Shown: piece after piece, positions 24,217-33,577 of the stretch | Position numbering within the stretch: position 1 is the first letter of the stretch | How the letters are laid out: every line of letters starts with the position of its first letter | Origin: Lachnospiraceae bacterium | Lineage (GTDB): Bacteria; Bacillota; Clostridia; Lachnospirales; Lachnospiraceae | Length of the DNA stretch: 48,877 nucleotides | Direction: 5' to 3' | NCBI GenBank assembly: GCA_030531245.1 | Contig: JAUNOA010000007.1 | Location: 1 to 48,877 of the forward strand | Notes under the pieces: generated by a model | Database searches by the model: none | The model's input: only the letters and a program-made list of their open reading frames with translations | Told to the model about the DNA's origin: nothing | Program-made: the position numbers and the translations under genes

Positions 24217-26046
24217 ATGACAGAAAGAAACGTAAAAAGAATAGCAGCACTGATTCTGGCAGCTGTGATGGTCATGATGACGGCTATGTCCTCTTTGGCT
24301 ATGAATCTGAAGGACGAGATTATAGAGGCGGATGAGAGCAGTGTTCTGCCGGATGCAGCAAAAGACTGGACTTCGGACGGCATCAGACTCGGCGGAGGAA
24401 ACGTGCACACAAAAGCTTCGATGGGTGATGAATACGATGATCCGTATGGCGATGAAGAGGAGACGGATGCTTCATCACAGTGGCTGGGGGAACCCGGCTT
24501 TAATCCAAACGAATTTGACTATTCAAAAAACAAGACTTATGTCGAGATGATAATGGAAGCAACCAGAGTGACAAAAATCAATCCGTTTGTGACGGTATCC
24601 ATGATCCTGCAGGAGCAGGGTACAGAGGGAAAATCGCCGATGGTAACAGGCGCAGGGTATAATGGAAAGTATACCGGAATATATAACTTCTTAAATATGG
24701 GTGCATTTGAAGAAGGCGAGATGGATGCTACGGCCAGAGGTCTGTGGTGGGCAGCAGGAGAAGACTCCGCACTGACCAGCTACGGCAGACCCTGGAATAC
24801 TCCGGAAAGAGCCATCTTCCGCGGCATCGGTATGTATGTAGCAAATTATACGGAAGAGGGTCAGGAGACATTTTACTATAAAAAGTTCAATACCAATCCT
24901 TTTGCATGGGATGAGGGACACTGGCTCCAGGGTACCGTATTTGTACCGACCCATCAGTATATGACCAATCTGGCGGGAGCTTTATCGGAGGGAGAGCGTC
25001 TCGGAAAGCTTTACAATGAAAGCGAATTTGCCGATTATAAACTGGAGTTCCATATTCCTGTATATGAGGGTATGCCAGAAAACAAGGCTGATGTCAGCTA
25101 TGACAGGGAAAAGGTCAAAGATGACGCATATGCACAGGAAATAATAAAAGAATTTAATGACTATGACGGATATACGGACAGATTATTGCTGCTGCACGAG
25201 AAGCATCCGAACTGGACATTTGTAAAGGTGCTGACAGGCGAAAGCTATAACGATGTTTCGACCAAATGGGAAGACATACTTGCAGGTGAATCCGCAGCCA
25301 ACCAGAATGTGATCCAGGTGAATAACAAATGGGTCAGCGCAAGCGAGGAGGACGTTATAAAGTATCTTGATCCCAGAAATTTCCTGAAAGATGATAACGG
25401 AGTATATCAGTTCCTGTATCAGGGATACGATGAGACCAAAGATACATATATGAATGCTGACAATGTCAGAAATATGGTGAAGGGAACATTCCTTGCTGAT
25501 GCAGTAAAGAGATATTCTGAGAGCGGCTCAGGCAGCGGAGGTTCAGGCTCCGGTTCGGGCTCAGGTAGCGGTTCAGGCGGATCAGGCGCAGGTCCGGGCA
25601 GTTCAGGACCTCAGGACAGTGCTCCGGCATATTCACCGCGCTGGCAGAAACGTGCAGACGGCAAGTGGTTTATCACCAGGACAAACGGAGAGGTGGTAAC
25701 CAATGCATGGCTCTGCGATGATGTTATTTCAAGCAACGGTAAATATGTATGGTACCTCCTTCAGGCAGACGGAACTATGCTCACAGCCGGACTGGTACGT
25801 GATAATACCGGAAACTACTACAGTATGGAAATGGATCCGCACAATCAGCATTACGGAATGCTCAGATATAAGAGCGGATACTATAACTGCGGCGGACAGC
25901 AGATCTACCTTGAGGTCGAAGAGAATAACATCTCGTCTCTCGGAGCAATCAAGAACGCAGATGCTATTGAAAAGCTTAATGCACTGTACGGAGTGACAGC
26001 TTATCCGATAGGAAACGAGACAGCAACCTATACCTCGAAGTTCTGA
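24217..26046 (+). CDS. Secreted glucosaminidase with wall-binding repeats
   Basis: 609 residues. Signal peptide (1-29), then a glucosaminidase domain at about 105-250 (VSMILQEQGTEGKSP; YNFLNMGAF; YGRPWNTPERAIFRG; HQYMTNLAGALSEG). About 310-425 holds a segment (HEKHPNWTFVKVLTGESYND; YLDPRNFLKDDNGVYQFLYQ) that usually stands before the catalytic domain in this family, so the order looks swapped. A Gly/Ser linker (about 428-465) and choline-binding-like repeats (KWFITRTNGEVVTNAWL; YVWYLLQADGTMLTAGL) follow. It cleaves peptidoglycan glycan strands at the surface. It is the last gene of the envelope cluster. Confidence 0.85.
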   Translation: MTERNVKRIAALILAAVMVMMTAMSSLAMNLKDEIIEADESSVLPDAAKDWTSDGIRLGGGNVHTKASMGDEYDDPYGDEEETDASSQWLGEPGFNPNEFDYSKNKTYVEMIMEATRVTKINPFVTVSMILQEQGTEGKSPMVTGAGYNGKYTGIYNFLNMGAFEEGEMDATARGLWWAAGEDSALTSYGRPWNTPERAIFRGIGMYVANYTEEGQETFYYKKFNTNPFAWDEGHWLQGTVFVPTHQYMTNLAGALSEGERLGKLYNESEFADYKLEFHIPVYEGMPENKADVSYDREKVKDDAYAQEIIKEFNDYDGYTDRLLLLHEKHPNWTFVKVLTGESYNDVSTKWEDILAGESAANQNVIQVNNKWVSASEEDVIKYLDPRNFLKDDNGVYQFLYQGYDETKDTYMNADNVRNMVKGTFLADAVKRYSESGSGSGGSGSGSGSGSGSGGSGAGPGSSGPQDSAPAYSPRWQKRADGKWFITRTNGEVVTNAWLCDDVISSNGKYVWYLLQADGTMLTAGLVRDNTGNYYSMEMDPHNQHYGMLRYKSGYYNCGGQQIYLEVEENNISSLGAIKNADAIEKLNALYGVTAYPIGNETATYTSKF

Positions 26047-26059
26047 TAGTGATTTCAGC

Positions 26060-26087
26060 GGGAGCAATCATTGATTGCTCCCTTTTT
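26060..26087 (+). terminator. Terminator of the envelope cluster
   Basis: Ten-bp perfect stem GGGAGCAATC / GATTGCTCCC with loop ATT and five T, 13 bases after the glucosaminidase stop. Confidence 0.95.
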
Positions 26088-26119
26088 GTGCCTTAAATAC
26101 GGTAAAGACATTCAATTTG

Positions 26120-26162
26120 TGTTGCATCTGCAACATCGTTTTTGCCGGTTTGAATATATACT
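26120..26162 (+). promoter_or_regulatory. Palindromic operator and promoter of the hydF operon
   Basis: TGTTGCA-TC-TGCAACA (26120-26135) is a perfect 16-bp palindrome. A -10-like TATACT lies at 26157-26162 with no good -35. A start seven bases later (26169) would put the palindrome centre at -41.5, the class II activation position of Crp/Fnr proteins. A Crp/Fnr gene closes the operon at 30852. Confidence 0.6.
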
Positions 26163-26201
26163 TAAAGTGAGATACAGAACTGTAAAAAGGAGAATGCGGT
26201 T

Positions 26202-27377
26202 ATGGGATTGAATGAAACACCATCCGGAGAGAGAAAACATATAGCATTTTTCGGGTGCAGGAATGCCGGAAAATCAAGTCTGCTGAATGCAGTTACAGGT
26301 CAGGATATGGCGATTGTTTCCGATGTGAAAGGAACAACTACAGATCCTGTATATAAAGCGATGGAGCTCCTGCCTGCGGGTCCGGTTGTCGTGATAGATA
26401 CACCGGGACTGGATGATGAGGGTGAGCTCGGGGAAATGCGTGTAAAATCCGCAATGAAGGTTCTTAAGAAGACGGATCTTGCAGTAATAGTTATCGATGC
26501 AGCCGCCGGATTCAGAGAGGAAGATGCATTGGTACTGGACTGGGTTCAGCACGACAATATTCCTTATGTGATAGTTTATAACAAAGCTGATATAGCACAG
26601 GGTACCATACCGGACAGTGTCATGGCTGTCAGTGCGATAACCGGGCAGGGCATATTTGCATTAAAAGAGAAGATTGCGGCACTTCTTAAGACAGAAGAAG
26701 AGGCAAGACCGATTGCATCCGATCTGGTCAAAGGCGGGGACATGGTTGTACTGGTGGTACCGATCGACAAGGCAGCTCCGAAGGGAAGACTGATTCTGCC
26801 GCAGCAGCAGACGATACGGGATCTGCTTGATCATGGCATCGTGCCGGTTGTCGTAAGAGATACCGAACTTGAAAGTGTACTTAAAAGACTGGGCAGTGAA
26901 GTGAAACTTGTGATAACCGACAGTCAGGCATTTAAAAAAGTCGGAGATATAGTACCGGAAGAGATACCGCTGACATCATTTTCAATACTGTTTTCCAGAT
27001 ACAAAGGTGAACTGAAAAAACAGCTTGAGGCAGTGGATACCATTGATAAGCTAAAAGACGGAGACAGGATCCTGATAGCCGAGGGATGCACACATCACAG
27101 ACAGTGCGGCGACATAGGAACGGAGAAAATCCCGAAAATGCTTTCAAAATACGGAAAGTTCGAGATCGATTTTACAAGCGGGCAGACATTCTCAGAGGAT
27201 CCGGGAAAATACAGACTGATCATCCATTGCGGGGGATGTATGCTTAATGAAAAAGAAATGAAATCAAGAATCGCAATGGCTGATGAGGCAGGTGTGCCTA
27301 TTACAAATTACGGAATGGTCATAGCAAAAATGACCGGAATGCTTGACAGAAGCATTAAACCGCTGGGAGTGAAATGA
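26202..27377 (+). CDS. hydF: [FeFe]-hydrogenase maturation GTPase HydF
   Basis: 391 residues. The N-terminal Era-like GTPase has P-loop GCRNAGKSS (18-26), switch GTTTDP, DTPGLDDEG and NKAD. The dimerisation and cluster-binding C-terminal part carries the iron-sulfur ligands CTHHRQCGD (about 297) and HCGGCM (about 346), matching the HydF CxHx(n)HCxxC arrangement. HydF is the scaffold on which the di-iron subcluster is built before delivery to HydA. It overlaps hydE by four bases. No hydrogenase or hydG is in the window. Confidence 0.95.
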   Translation: MGLNETPSGERKHIAFFGCRNAGKSSLLNAVTGQDMAIVSDVKGTTTDPVYKAMELLPAGPVVVIDTPGLDDEGELGEMRVKSAMKVLKKTDLAVIVIDAAAGFREEDALVLDWVQHDNIPYVIVYNKADIAQGTIPDSVMAVSAITGQGIFALKEKIAALLKTEEEARPIASDLVKGGDMVVLVVPIDKAAPKGRLILPQQQTIRDLLDHGIVPVVVRDTELESVLKRLGSEVKLVITDSQAFKKVGDIVPEEIPLTSFSILFSRYKGELKKQLEAVDTIDKLKDGDRILIAEGCTHHRQCGDIGTEKIPKMLSKYGKFEIDFTSGQTFSEDPGKYRLIIHCGGCMLNEKEMKSRIAMADEAGVPITNYGMVIAKMTGMLDRSIKPLGVK

Positions 27378-28423
27378 ATAATAAATGGGTAATAGATAAT
27401 ATAGGGACTGCCGGCAGGGCGGACATCACACAGCTTCTGGATACTTATTCGGAAGAAGACCGCTTATACGCCGGAGAAAAGGCACGGCAAATCACACGCG
27501 ATCATTTCGGAAACAAAATATATATAAGGGGAATAATAGAATTTACGAATCACTGCAGAAACAACTGCCTGTACTGCGGGATAAGATGCGGTAACCGTAA
27601 TGTTTCCAGATACAGGATGTCTGATGAAAGTATACTGAAATGCTGCGAAAACGGATACAGGACGGGTATCAGGACTTTCGTACTGCAGGGCGGAGAGGAT
27701 GCATATTATTCCGATGACAGACTGTGCGGTCTGGTAAGCAGTATACGCAGACAATATCCTGACTGTGCGATTACGCTTTCTGTCGGGGAGAGAAGCTTTG
27801 ACAGTTACAGAAAACTGCGCGAGGCCGGAGCCGACAGATATCTGTTAAGACATGAGACCGCAGATAAAGAGCATTATTCAAAGCTGCATCCGGAAGGAAT
27901 GAGTTTTGACAACAGGATGAGCTGCCTGCACGATCTGAAAAAACTCGGATATCAGACCGGATGCGGGATGATGGTAGGTTCACCCTATCAGACACCGGAG
28001 ACGCTGGCCGAAGATTTGATTTTTATGAGAGGATTCAGACCTCAGATGGTGGGTATCGGACCGTTTCTGCCGCAGAAGGACACACCTTTTGCACAGGAAA
28101 AACCCGGCAGTGTAGATATGACATTATTCCTTATAAGTCTGATAAGGATTATGCTGCCCGATGTACTGCTGCCTTCAACCACGGCACTGGGTACTGCGGA
28201 AAATGACGGAAGAATCAAGGGAATACTGGCAGGGGCCAATGTTTATATGCCGAATCTTTCACCTGAGGAAAACAGGGAAAAATATCTTCTGTATGACAAT
28301 AAAGACGGACTTATGGATGATGCGGCATACGTTATTCAAAGCTTAAAAACCAAACTCGGAAAATACGGATATCAGATCGTAACAGACAGGGGAGATTATG
28401 AAGAAATCAGTGACATACGGTAA
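27374..28423 (+). CDS. hydE: [FeFe]-hydrogenase maturation radical SAM enzyme HydE
   Basis: 349 residues of the BioB/ThiH-like radical SAM class. The SAM cluster motif CRNNCLYC (Cys61, Cys65, Cys68) is present, followed by VLQGGEDAYY and a TIM-barrel C-terminus. HydE works with HydF and HydG on the dithiomethylamine bridge and iron synthon of the H-cluster. Identity as HydE instead of PylB or BioB rests on adjacency to hydF. It overlaps both neighbours, so it is in one transcript with them. Confidence 0.93.
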   Translation: MNNKWVIDNIGTAGRADITQLLDTYSEEDRLYAGEKARQITRDHFGNKIYIRGIIEFTNHCRNNCLYCGIRCGNRNVSRYRMSDESILKCCENGYRTGIRTFVLQGGEDAYYSDDRLCGLVSSIRRQYPDCAITLSVGERSFDSYRKLREAGADRYLLRHETADKEHYSKLHPEGMSFDNRMSCLHDLKKLGYQTGCGMMVGSPYQTPETLAEDLIFMRGFRPQMVGIGPFLPQKDTPFAQEKPGSVDMTLFLISLIRIMLPDVLLPSTTALGTAENDGRIKGILAGANVYMPNLSPEENREKYLLYDNKDGLMDDAAYVIQSLKTKLGKYGYQIVTDRGDYEEISDIR

Positions 28424-29183
28424 CGGGGGAACGGGAAGATCCGTTATCAATACAATAATAGTTTTTGCGATAGTTGTCGCAGTCTGGGCAGCGGTTGCTT
28501 CATCCGGTATGTTTTCATCGTATGTTTTTCCCGGACCTGCGCGGGTTCTGGACGCATTATGGAGCATGATAAAATCAGGTGAGCTGGCAAGGCATATGGC
28601 TGCATCGCTGGGCAGAGTCCTGCTGGGATTTTTGATATCCTGTGTCGTATCGCTGGTACTGGCAATCATTGCGACCGGTTTTGAAAAGATCGATTTATTT
28701 CTGAAACCGCTGATTGAGTTTATACGGCATATCCCTCCCATGAGCCTTATTCCGCTTCTGATTCTCTGGTTTGGCATAGGAGAAACGTCCAAGCTGATTG
28801 TAATAGTGCTGACATCGTTTTTTCCGATTTTTCTGAACAGTGTGGCAGGGATTAAAGGGTGTGATGTAAAGTTGCTCGAGGTAGGCGAGATGCTTAATAT
28901 GAGCAAAACGCAGCAGTTTATAAAGATCAGGCTGCCATATGCTGTTCCGAATATACTGGTAGGTATGCAGATCGGACTGGGCTACAGCCTTAAAGCCATA
29001 ATCGGTGCCGAGATGATTGCAGCGGCAAGCGGACTCGGGTACATGATTCTTGATGCACAGGCAATGTCCAGATCGGATAAGGTTATGGCGGGAATTATAG
29101 TATTGGGAGTATCGGGTCTTATTATAGATTACCTGTTCAATCTGATAGTAAAAAGGATGACCAGGTTCTATGAGACTCAGTGA
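28398..29183 (+). CDS. SsuC/TauC-type ABC permease
   Basis: 261 residues and about six TM helices. The EAA-type loop LEVGEMLNMSKTQQFIKIRLP and the block IPPMSLIPLLILWFGIGE are typical of nitrate/sulfonate/taurine-family permeases. Its first 26 bases overlap hydE. With the following ATPase and lipoprotein it makes a complete importer inside a hydrogenase-maturation operon. The substrate is unknown; a sulfur or amine compound is possible. Confidence 0.9.
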   Translation: MKKSVTYGNGGTGRSVINTIIVFAIVVAVWAAVASSGMFSSYVFPGPARVLDALWSMIKSGELARHMAASLGRVLLGFLISCVVSLVLAIIATGFEKIDLFLKPLIEFIRHIPPMSLIPLLILWFGIGETSKLIVIVLTSFFPIFLNSVAGIKGCDVKLLEVGEMLNMSKTQQFIKIRLPYAVPNILVGMQIGLGYSLKAIIGAEMIAAASGLGYMILDAQAMSRSDKVMAGIIVLGVSGLIIDYLFNLIVKRMTRFYETQ

Positions 29184-29206
29184 GATATATTTACGGAGAT
29201 TGTCAT

Positions 29207-29818
29207 ATGGCGGAGCAAATAATAATTGAAAATGTCAGTAAGGTTTATACTGTCGATGACCATCCGGTCAGAGTTTTTGACGGGCTGAATCTGGAAATAG
29301 ATCCAGGGGAAAGAACAGTACTGATAGGAAAAAGCGGATGCGGTAAGACTACATTGCTGAGACTTATCAGCGGGCTGGAAGAAGTCAGCAGCGGTAATAT
29401 CACCCTTCCGGAAGAATTGAAAATCGGAATGGTTTTTCAGGAGCCGAGACTGATGCCCTGGCTGACCTGTGAAAAGAATATAACACTGGGAATGAAGAAA
29501 CCGTCCGAAGAAGAAGTAATGAAAATCATAAGCCTTGTAGGACTTGCAGGATTTGAAAAAGCATATCCCGGACAGATGTCGGGTGGTATGAAGCAAAGGG
29601 CCGCTCTCGCAAGAACCCTTATAAGAAATTCAAATCTGCTTCTTATGGATGAGCCGTTTGCAGCTCTTGACGTAAATACGAGGAGGGTAATGCAGGATGA
29701 GCTGCTCAGAATATGCGCAGAAACAGGCGCGGGAGTTATATTTGTAACCCATGATCTGAACGAAGCACAGAAAATCGGCAGCAGGATTATTTCATTGGAT
29801 GAGTTAAAAAACGTATAA
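29207..29818 (+). CDS. SsuB/TauB-type ABC ATPase
   Basis: 203 residues, short for the family (about 240-260). The ATG at 29207 follows a GGAG; an upstream GTG at 29180 overlapping the permease stop is the alternative. Walker A GKSGCGKTT, Q-loop MVFQEPRLMPW, signature MSGGMKQRAALART, Walker B LLLMDEPFAALD and H-loop VTHD are all present. It powers the permease encoded just upstream. Confidence 0.92.
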   Translation: MAEQIIIENVSKVYTVDDHPVRVFDGLNLEIDPGERTVLIGKSGCGKTTLLRLISGLEEVSSGNITLPEELKIGMVFQEPRLMPWLTCEKNITLGMKKPSEEEVMKIISLVGLAGFEKAYPGQMSGGMKQRAALARTLIRNSNLLLMDEPFAALDVNTRRVMQDELLRICAETGAGVIFVTHDLNEAQKIGSRIISLDELKNV

Positions 29819-29867
29819 ATCCTGATTCCGTGGGGTCAGGATGTTAAGGCAGAAAGGAGAAGACAAA

Positions 29868-30833
29868 ATGAAAAAATCAGTCAGGATTTCAGTATTGGCG
29901 GCTGTTGCTGTGGCTGCATTGTTTTTTACCGGATGTACCCGGCAGATATCATCGGGGAAATATACAACCGATAAGGTGGTTATGACCTATGTTTCATCTC
30001 CGTTAAATGTGCCGTCGATCGTGGAAAAAAATCAGGAAAGATATAAAAAAGCATTTTCAGGGCTGGGACTGGATTTTGCATACTCGGACATCGACTCGGG
30101 AGCTGATCAGACCGCAGCTCTTGCATCGGGTGACATACATATTCTTAATGCTGTCGGGGGATCCTCTGTGATCATGGCAGCGGCAAATGATTCCGATATT
30201 GTTGTTTTAAGTATGTATTCCAGAGCTCCGGGTGCATTTGCTCTGTTTTCAAATGATGAGAGCATAAATTCTCCCGAGGACCTTAAGGGGCTGACAGTAG
30301 CAGGACCTAAAGGGACGATCCTGCACGAACTTCTGGCAGCGTATCTTGCACAGGGCGGGATGACGGTTGATGATGTAAATTTCGTGACGATGGATATACC
30401 GTCTGCTGTGGCTGCGCTTGAAGGCGGCAGTGTTGATGTGGCGCTTGTCGGTGGAACAGCAAAGTATAATTACGAAAAAGACGGAAAACATATGATAACG
30501 GACGGAAACGGGCTTATTGCTGCGACGATATGCACGGCAGCAAGCAGAAAATTTGCAGACAGTAATCCGGAAATCATTGAAACCTTTCTTGATTCGCAGA
30601 AAGAGCTCGAGAAGTATCTGAAGGAAAACGAGGATGAAGCATTAAGTATTACAGCGCAGGAGCTTGATATAGATAAATCGGCGGTCGAGGATATGTATGT
30701 ATTATATGATTTTTCCACTGACATTTCCGATGAAGATGTAGATATGCTTCAGCAGACTTCAGACTTCCTGTATGAAAGCGGAATGATAGAAAGAGAGTTT
30801 GATGTATCAGGTCTCATATACAAATCCAGGTAA
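29868..30833 (+). CDS. Substrate-binding lipoprotein (SsuA/NMT1-like)
   Basis: 321 residues. The start at 29868 has AAAGGAG upstream. A lipoprotein signal peptide ends in the lipobox FTGC, followed by a type 2 periplasmic-binding fold (ALASGDIHILNAVGGSSVIMA; DLKGLTVAGPKGTILHELL; ALEGGSVDVALVGG). Family members bind sulfonates, nitrate, taurine or pyrimidine precursors. Adjacent to its permease and ATPase genes. Confidence 0.9.
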   Translation: MKKSVRISVLAAVAVAALFFTGCTRQISSGKYTTDKVVMTYVSSPLNVPSIVEKNQERYKKAFSGLGLDFAYSDIDSGADQTAALASGDIHILNAVGGSSVIMAAANDSDIVVLSMYSRAPGAFALFSNDESINSPEDLKGLTVAGPKGTILHELLAAYLAQGGMTVDDVNFVTMDIPSAVAALEGGSVDVALVGGTAKYNYEKDGKHMITDGNGLIAATICTAASRKFADSNPEIIETFLDSQKELEKYLKENEDEALSITAQELDIDKSAVEDMYVLYDFSTDISDEDVDMLQQTSDFLYESGMIEREFDVSGLIYKSR

Positions 30834-30851
30834 AAATGGTAATGTATATGT

Positions 30852-31517
30852 ATGAACAGGTATTATAAAATCTTACAGTTGAACCCTCTTTTTGAGGGAA
30901 TGAGCGAAGAGAAAACCGGTGAAGTGTTAAAGCTTCTAAAAGGAAGGACAGTGTCCTACAGAAAGGGTGAGTGTATGCACCGCCAGGGAGAACCGGTAAA
31001 GAACTTCGGCATGGTTCTTTCCGGGATAGCACAGGTCTGCTGTGATGATTATGACGGCAACCGGGTTATCATGGCGGAGGTCAGACCAGGAAGGACTTTC
31101 GGAGAGTCTTTATGCTATCTGGGGATAGAAGATCCGGTGGTTTACATCTATGCTTCCGAGGACTCCGATATATTGTGGCTGTCATTAGACAGGCTGTTTG
31201 AAAAAAACAGGGATGATTTGGCTTCGGAGATGCAAAAGAGATTCATCACACTTCTTGCGACGAGGACATTGCAGATGAACAACAGAATTCAGGTCCTGTC
31301 AAAGCTTTCAATCCGGGAAAAGCTTATTATGTATTTCAGTGAGCTTGCGACAGAAGAAGGTCACGGCACATTTACAGTCCCGTTAAACCGTGAGGATCTC
31401 GCAGCGTATATAGGAGCAAACCGGTCTGCTCTTTCACGTGAACTGTCAAAAATGAAAAAAGAAGGCATAATAGATTATTACGGCAACACATTCAGAATCA
31501 TAACAAACAGGCCGTGA
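30852..31517 (+). CDS. Crp/Fnr-family transcription regulator
   Basis: 221 residues. An N-terminal cyclic-nucleotide-binding-like beta-roll (about 10-125) is joined to a dimerisation helix and a C-terminal HTH (LNREDLAAYIGANRSALSRELSKMKKEGII). The four-Cys cluster arrangement of E. coli FNR is not present, so sensing may be by another ligand. It lies 18 bases after the transporter gene and is the natural candidate to bind the palindrome upstream of hydF, making an autoregulated operon. Confidence 0.92.
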   Translation: MNRYYKILQLNPLFEGMSEEKTGEVLKLLKGRTVSYRKGECMHRQGEPVKNFGMVLSGIAQVCCDDYDGNRVIMAEVRPGRTFGESLCYLGIEDPVVYIYASEDSDILWLSLDRLFEKNRDDLASEMQKRFITLLATRTLQMNNRIQVLSKLSIREKLIMYFSELATEEGHGTFTVPLNREDLAAYIGANRSALSRELSKMKKEGIIDYYGNTFRIITNRP

Positions 31518-31599
31518 TAATCAAAACCGCATGGTTTCCGAACCGGCTTTTAACAGTGAAGTTGTTAAAACTGATAGCACATATACGGGATAAAAATGA

Positions 31600-31620
31600 T
31601 ATAATAGTAATGATTACTAT
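31600..31620 (+). promoter_or_regulatory. PerR/Fur-type box over the -10 of the flavodiiron gene
   Basis: A perfect 8-1-8 palindrome ATAGTAAT-G-ATTACTAT (31604-31620) overlaps a TATAAT (31600-31605). This is close to the PerR/Fur consensus and positioned for repression. A perR-like gene lies 2.2 kb downstream. Confidence 0.7.
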
Positions 31621-31641
31621 AAACAAACGGAGGATATTCCT

Positions 31642-33444
31642 ATGAGAATTTCAGATGATATCATTTATATAGGTGTGAATGATCACAAAATAGACCTCTT
31701 TGAGGGTCAGTATGTAGTTCCGCTGGGAATGGCATATAACTCATATGTGATTGTTGATGACAAGATTGCGGTAATGGATACTGTTGATAGGAATTTTACA
31801 CATGAGTGGCTGGATAATATCGCATCAGCACTCGGCAGCAGAAAGCCGGATTATCTGGTGATTCAGCATATGGAGCCCGATCATTCAGCCAACATAGTAA
31901 GCTTTATGAAAACATATCCGCAGGCAACTATAGTTTCATCAGACAAAGCTTTTGTAATGATGAAGAATTTCTTCGGAAACGACTTTGAAGACAGAAGAAT
32001 ATCTGTTGCGGAAGGCAGTACACTGGAGCTTGGAAAACATGTGCTTAACTTTGTAGGGGCACCTATGGTTCACTGGCCCGAGGTACTTATGACATATGAA
32101 TCTACGGAAAAGGTTCTTTTCTCGGCAGACGGGTTCGGAAAGTTCGGAGCCAATGATGTAGTCGATCCTGAAGGCTGGGATTGTGAAGCTCGCCGTTATT
32201 ATTTCGGCATCGTAGGAAAATACGGAGCACAGGTTCAGGCTGTCCTTAAGAAGGCAGCAGGTCTTGATATTGCAGCTATATGTCCGCTGCACGGTCCGGT
32301 ACTCACAGAGGATCTCGGACATTATCTTAAACTTTATGATACATGGTCATCCTACGGAATCGAAAGCGATGGTATCATAATCGCTTATACATCCGTATAC
32401 GGAAATACAAAGAAGGCTGTTGAAGCTCTTGCAGATCTCCTCAAGAAAAAAGGCTGCCCGAAGGTAGTTGTAGCGGACCTTGCAAGAGAGGATATGTTCG
32501 AGCAGGTTGAAAATGCATTCAGATACGGAAGACTCGTTCTGGCAACAACCACCTATAATGCAGATATCTTCCCGTTCATGAAAACATTCATCAGCCATCT
32601 TGTAGAGAGAAATTTCCAGAAGCGTACGGTAGCATTTATCGAAAACGGATCATGGGCTCCTCAGGCGGCAAGAGTCATGAAGGGTATGCTCGAAAAATGT
32701 AAGGATATTAAATTTGCCGACACATCTGTCCGTATCACTTCAGCTATGAATGAAGAGAGCAAAGCTCAGATTGAAAAGCTTGCGGATGAATTGTGCAGGG
32801 ATTATGAGCAGCAGCGCGAAGAGACAGCGGATAAGAATGATATGACTGCATTGTTCAAGATTGGTTACGGACTCTATGTGGTTACATCAAATGACGGAAG
32901 CAAGGACAACGGCTGTATCGTCAATACGGTTACTCAGCTTACGGATTCGCCGCTTAGGGTTGCGGTTAATATCAACAAGGCAAATTACACTCATCATGTA
33001 GTTCAGAAAACAGGCATTCTCAACGTAAACTGCCTCTCCCAGGAAGCTCCGTTCAAGGTATTTGAAACCTTCGGATTCCAGAGTGGGCGTACAGTTGATA
33101 AATTCAGTGATTGTGACGGTGAACTGCCGAGAACAGACAACGGGCTTGTCCTGCTTCCGAGATACATCAATGCTGTTATGAGCCTGAAGGTTATCGATGA
33201 GATCGATCTCGGAACTCACAGTATGTTCATATGTGAAGTTACTGAGGCACGTGTTATGTCAAATGTTGAAACAATGACTTATACATACTATCAGAAGAAT
33301 GTCAAACCGAAACCAAAGACCGAAGGGAAGAAGGGATATGTATGCAAGGTTTGCGGATACATCTACGAAGGAGATGTACTTCCGGAAGATATAGTATGTC
33401 CGCTTTGCAAACACGGAGCAGCAGATTTTGAGAAAATAGAATAA
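31642..33444 (+). CDS. Flavodiiron protein fused to flavin reductase and rubredoxin
   Basis: 600 residues in four modules. Residues 1-250: metallo-beta-lactamase di-iron domain with HMEPDHSAN (His76, Glu78, Asp80, His81). Residues 255-395: flavodoxin (YTSVYGNTKKAVEAL). Residues about 405-550: flavin-reductase-like FMN domain (YGLYVVTSNDGSKDNGCIVN). Residues about 553-600: rubredoxin ([18 protein letters not shown]). It reduces O2 to water and possibly NO, with electrons passed internally, protecting oxygen-sensitive enzymes such as the hydrogenase matured by the neighbouring operon. Likely repressed by PerR through the box at 31604. Confidence 0.93.
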   Translation: MRISDDIIYIGVNDHKIDLFEGQYVVPLGMAYNSYVIVDDKIAVMDTVDRNFTHEWLDNIASALGSRKPDYLVIQHMEPDHSANIVSFMKTYPQATIVSSDKAFVMMKNFFGNDFEDRRISVAEGSTLELGKHVLNFVGAPMVHWPEVLMTYESTEKVLFSADGFGKFGANDVVDPEGWDCEARRYYFGIVGKYGAQVQAVLKKAAGLDIAAICPLHGPVLTEDLGHYLKLYDTWSSYGIESDGIIIAYTSVYGNTKKAVEALADLLKKKGCPKVVVADLAREDMFEQVENAFRYGRLVLATTTYNADIFPFMKTFISHLVERNFQKRTVAFIENGSWAPQAARVMKGMLEKCKDIKFADTSVRITSAMNEESKAQIEKLADELCRDYEQQREETADKNDMTALFKIGYGLYVVTSNDGSKDNGCIVNTVTQLTDSPLRVAVNINKANYTHHVVQKTGILNVNCLSQEAPFKVFETFGFQSGRTVDKFSDCDGELPRTDNGLVLLPRYINAVMSLKVIDEIDLGTHSMFICEVTEARVMSNVETMTYTYYQKNVKPKPKTEGKKGYVCKVCGYIYEGDVLPEDIVCPLCKHGAADFEKIE

Positions 33445-33452
33445 AACCATAA

Positions 33453-33515
33453 AAAATGCAGTCGGAAGTACAGTGCCGTAAATTTAAGCGGACATTGGCA
33501 GAAAGGCTGCATTTT
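33453..33515 (+). terminator. Possible long-loop terminator
   Basis: AAAATGCAG (33453-33461) and CTGCATTTT (33507-33515) can pair, with a nested TGCC/GGCA. It follows the flavodiiron gene by a few bases. The loop is long, so it is uncertain. Confidence 0.45.
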
Positions 33516-33577
33516 CTGTTACACAGATGTTCTTCGGGATGCACACCCGCGTGAAAGGAAATTTTTCGCAAAGAAAA

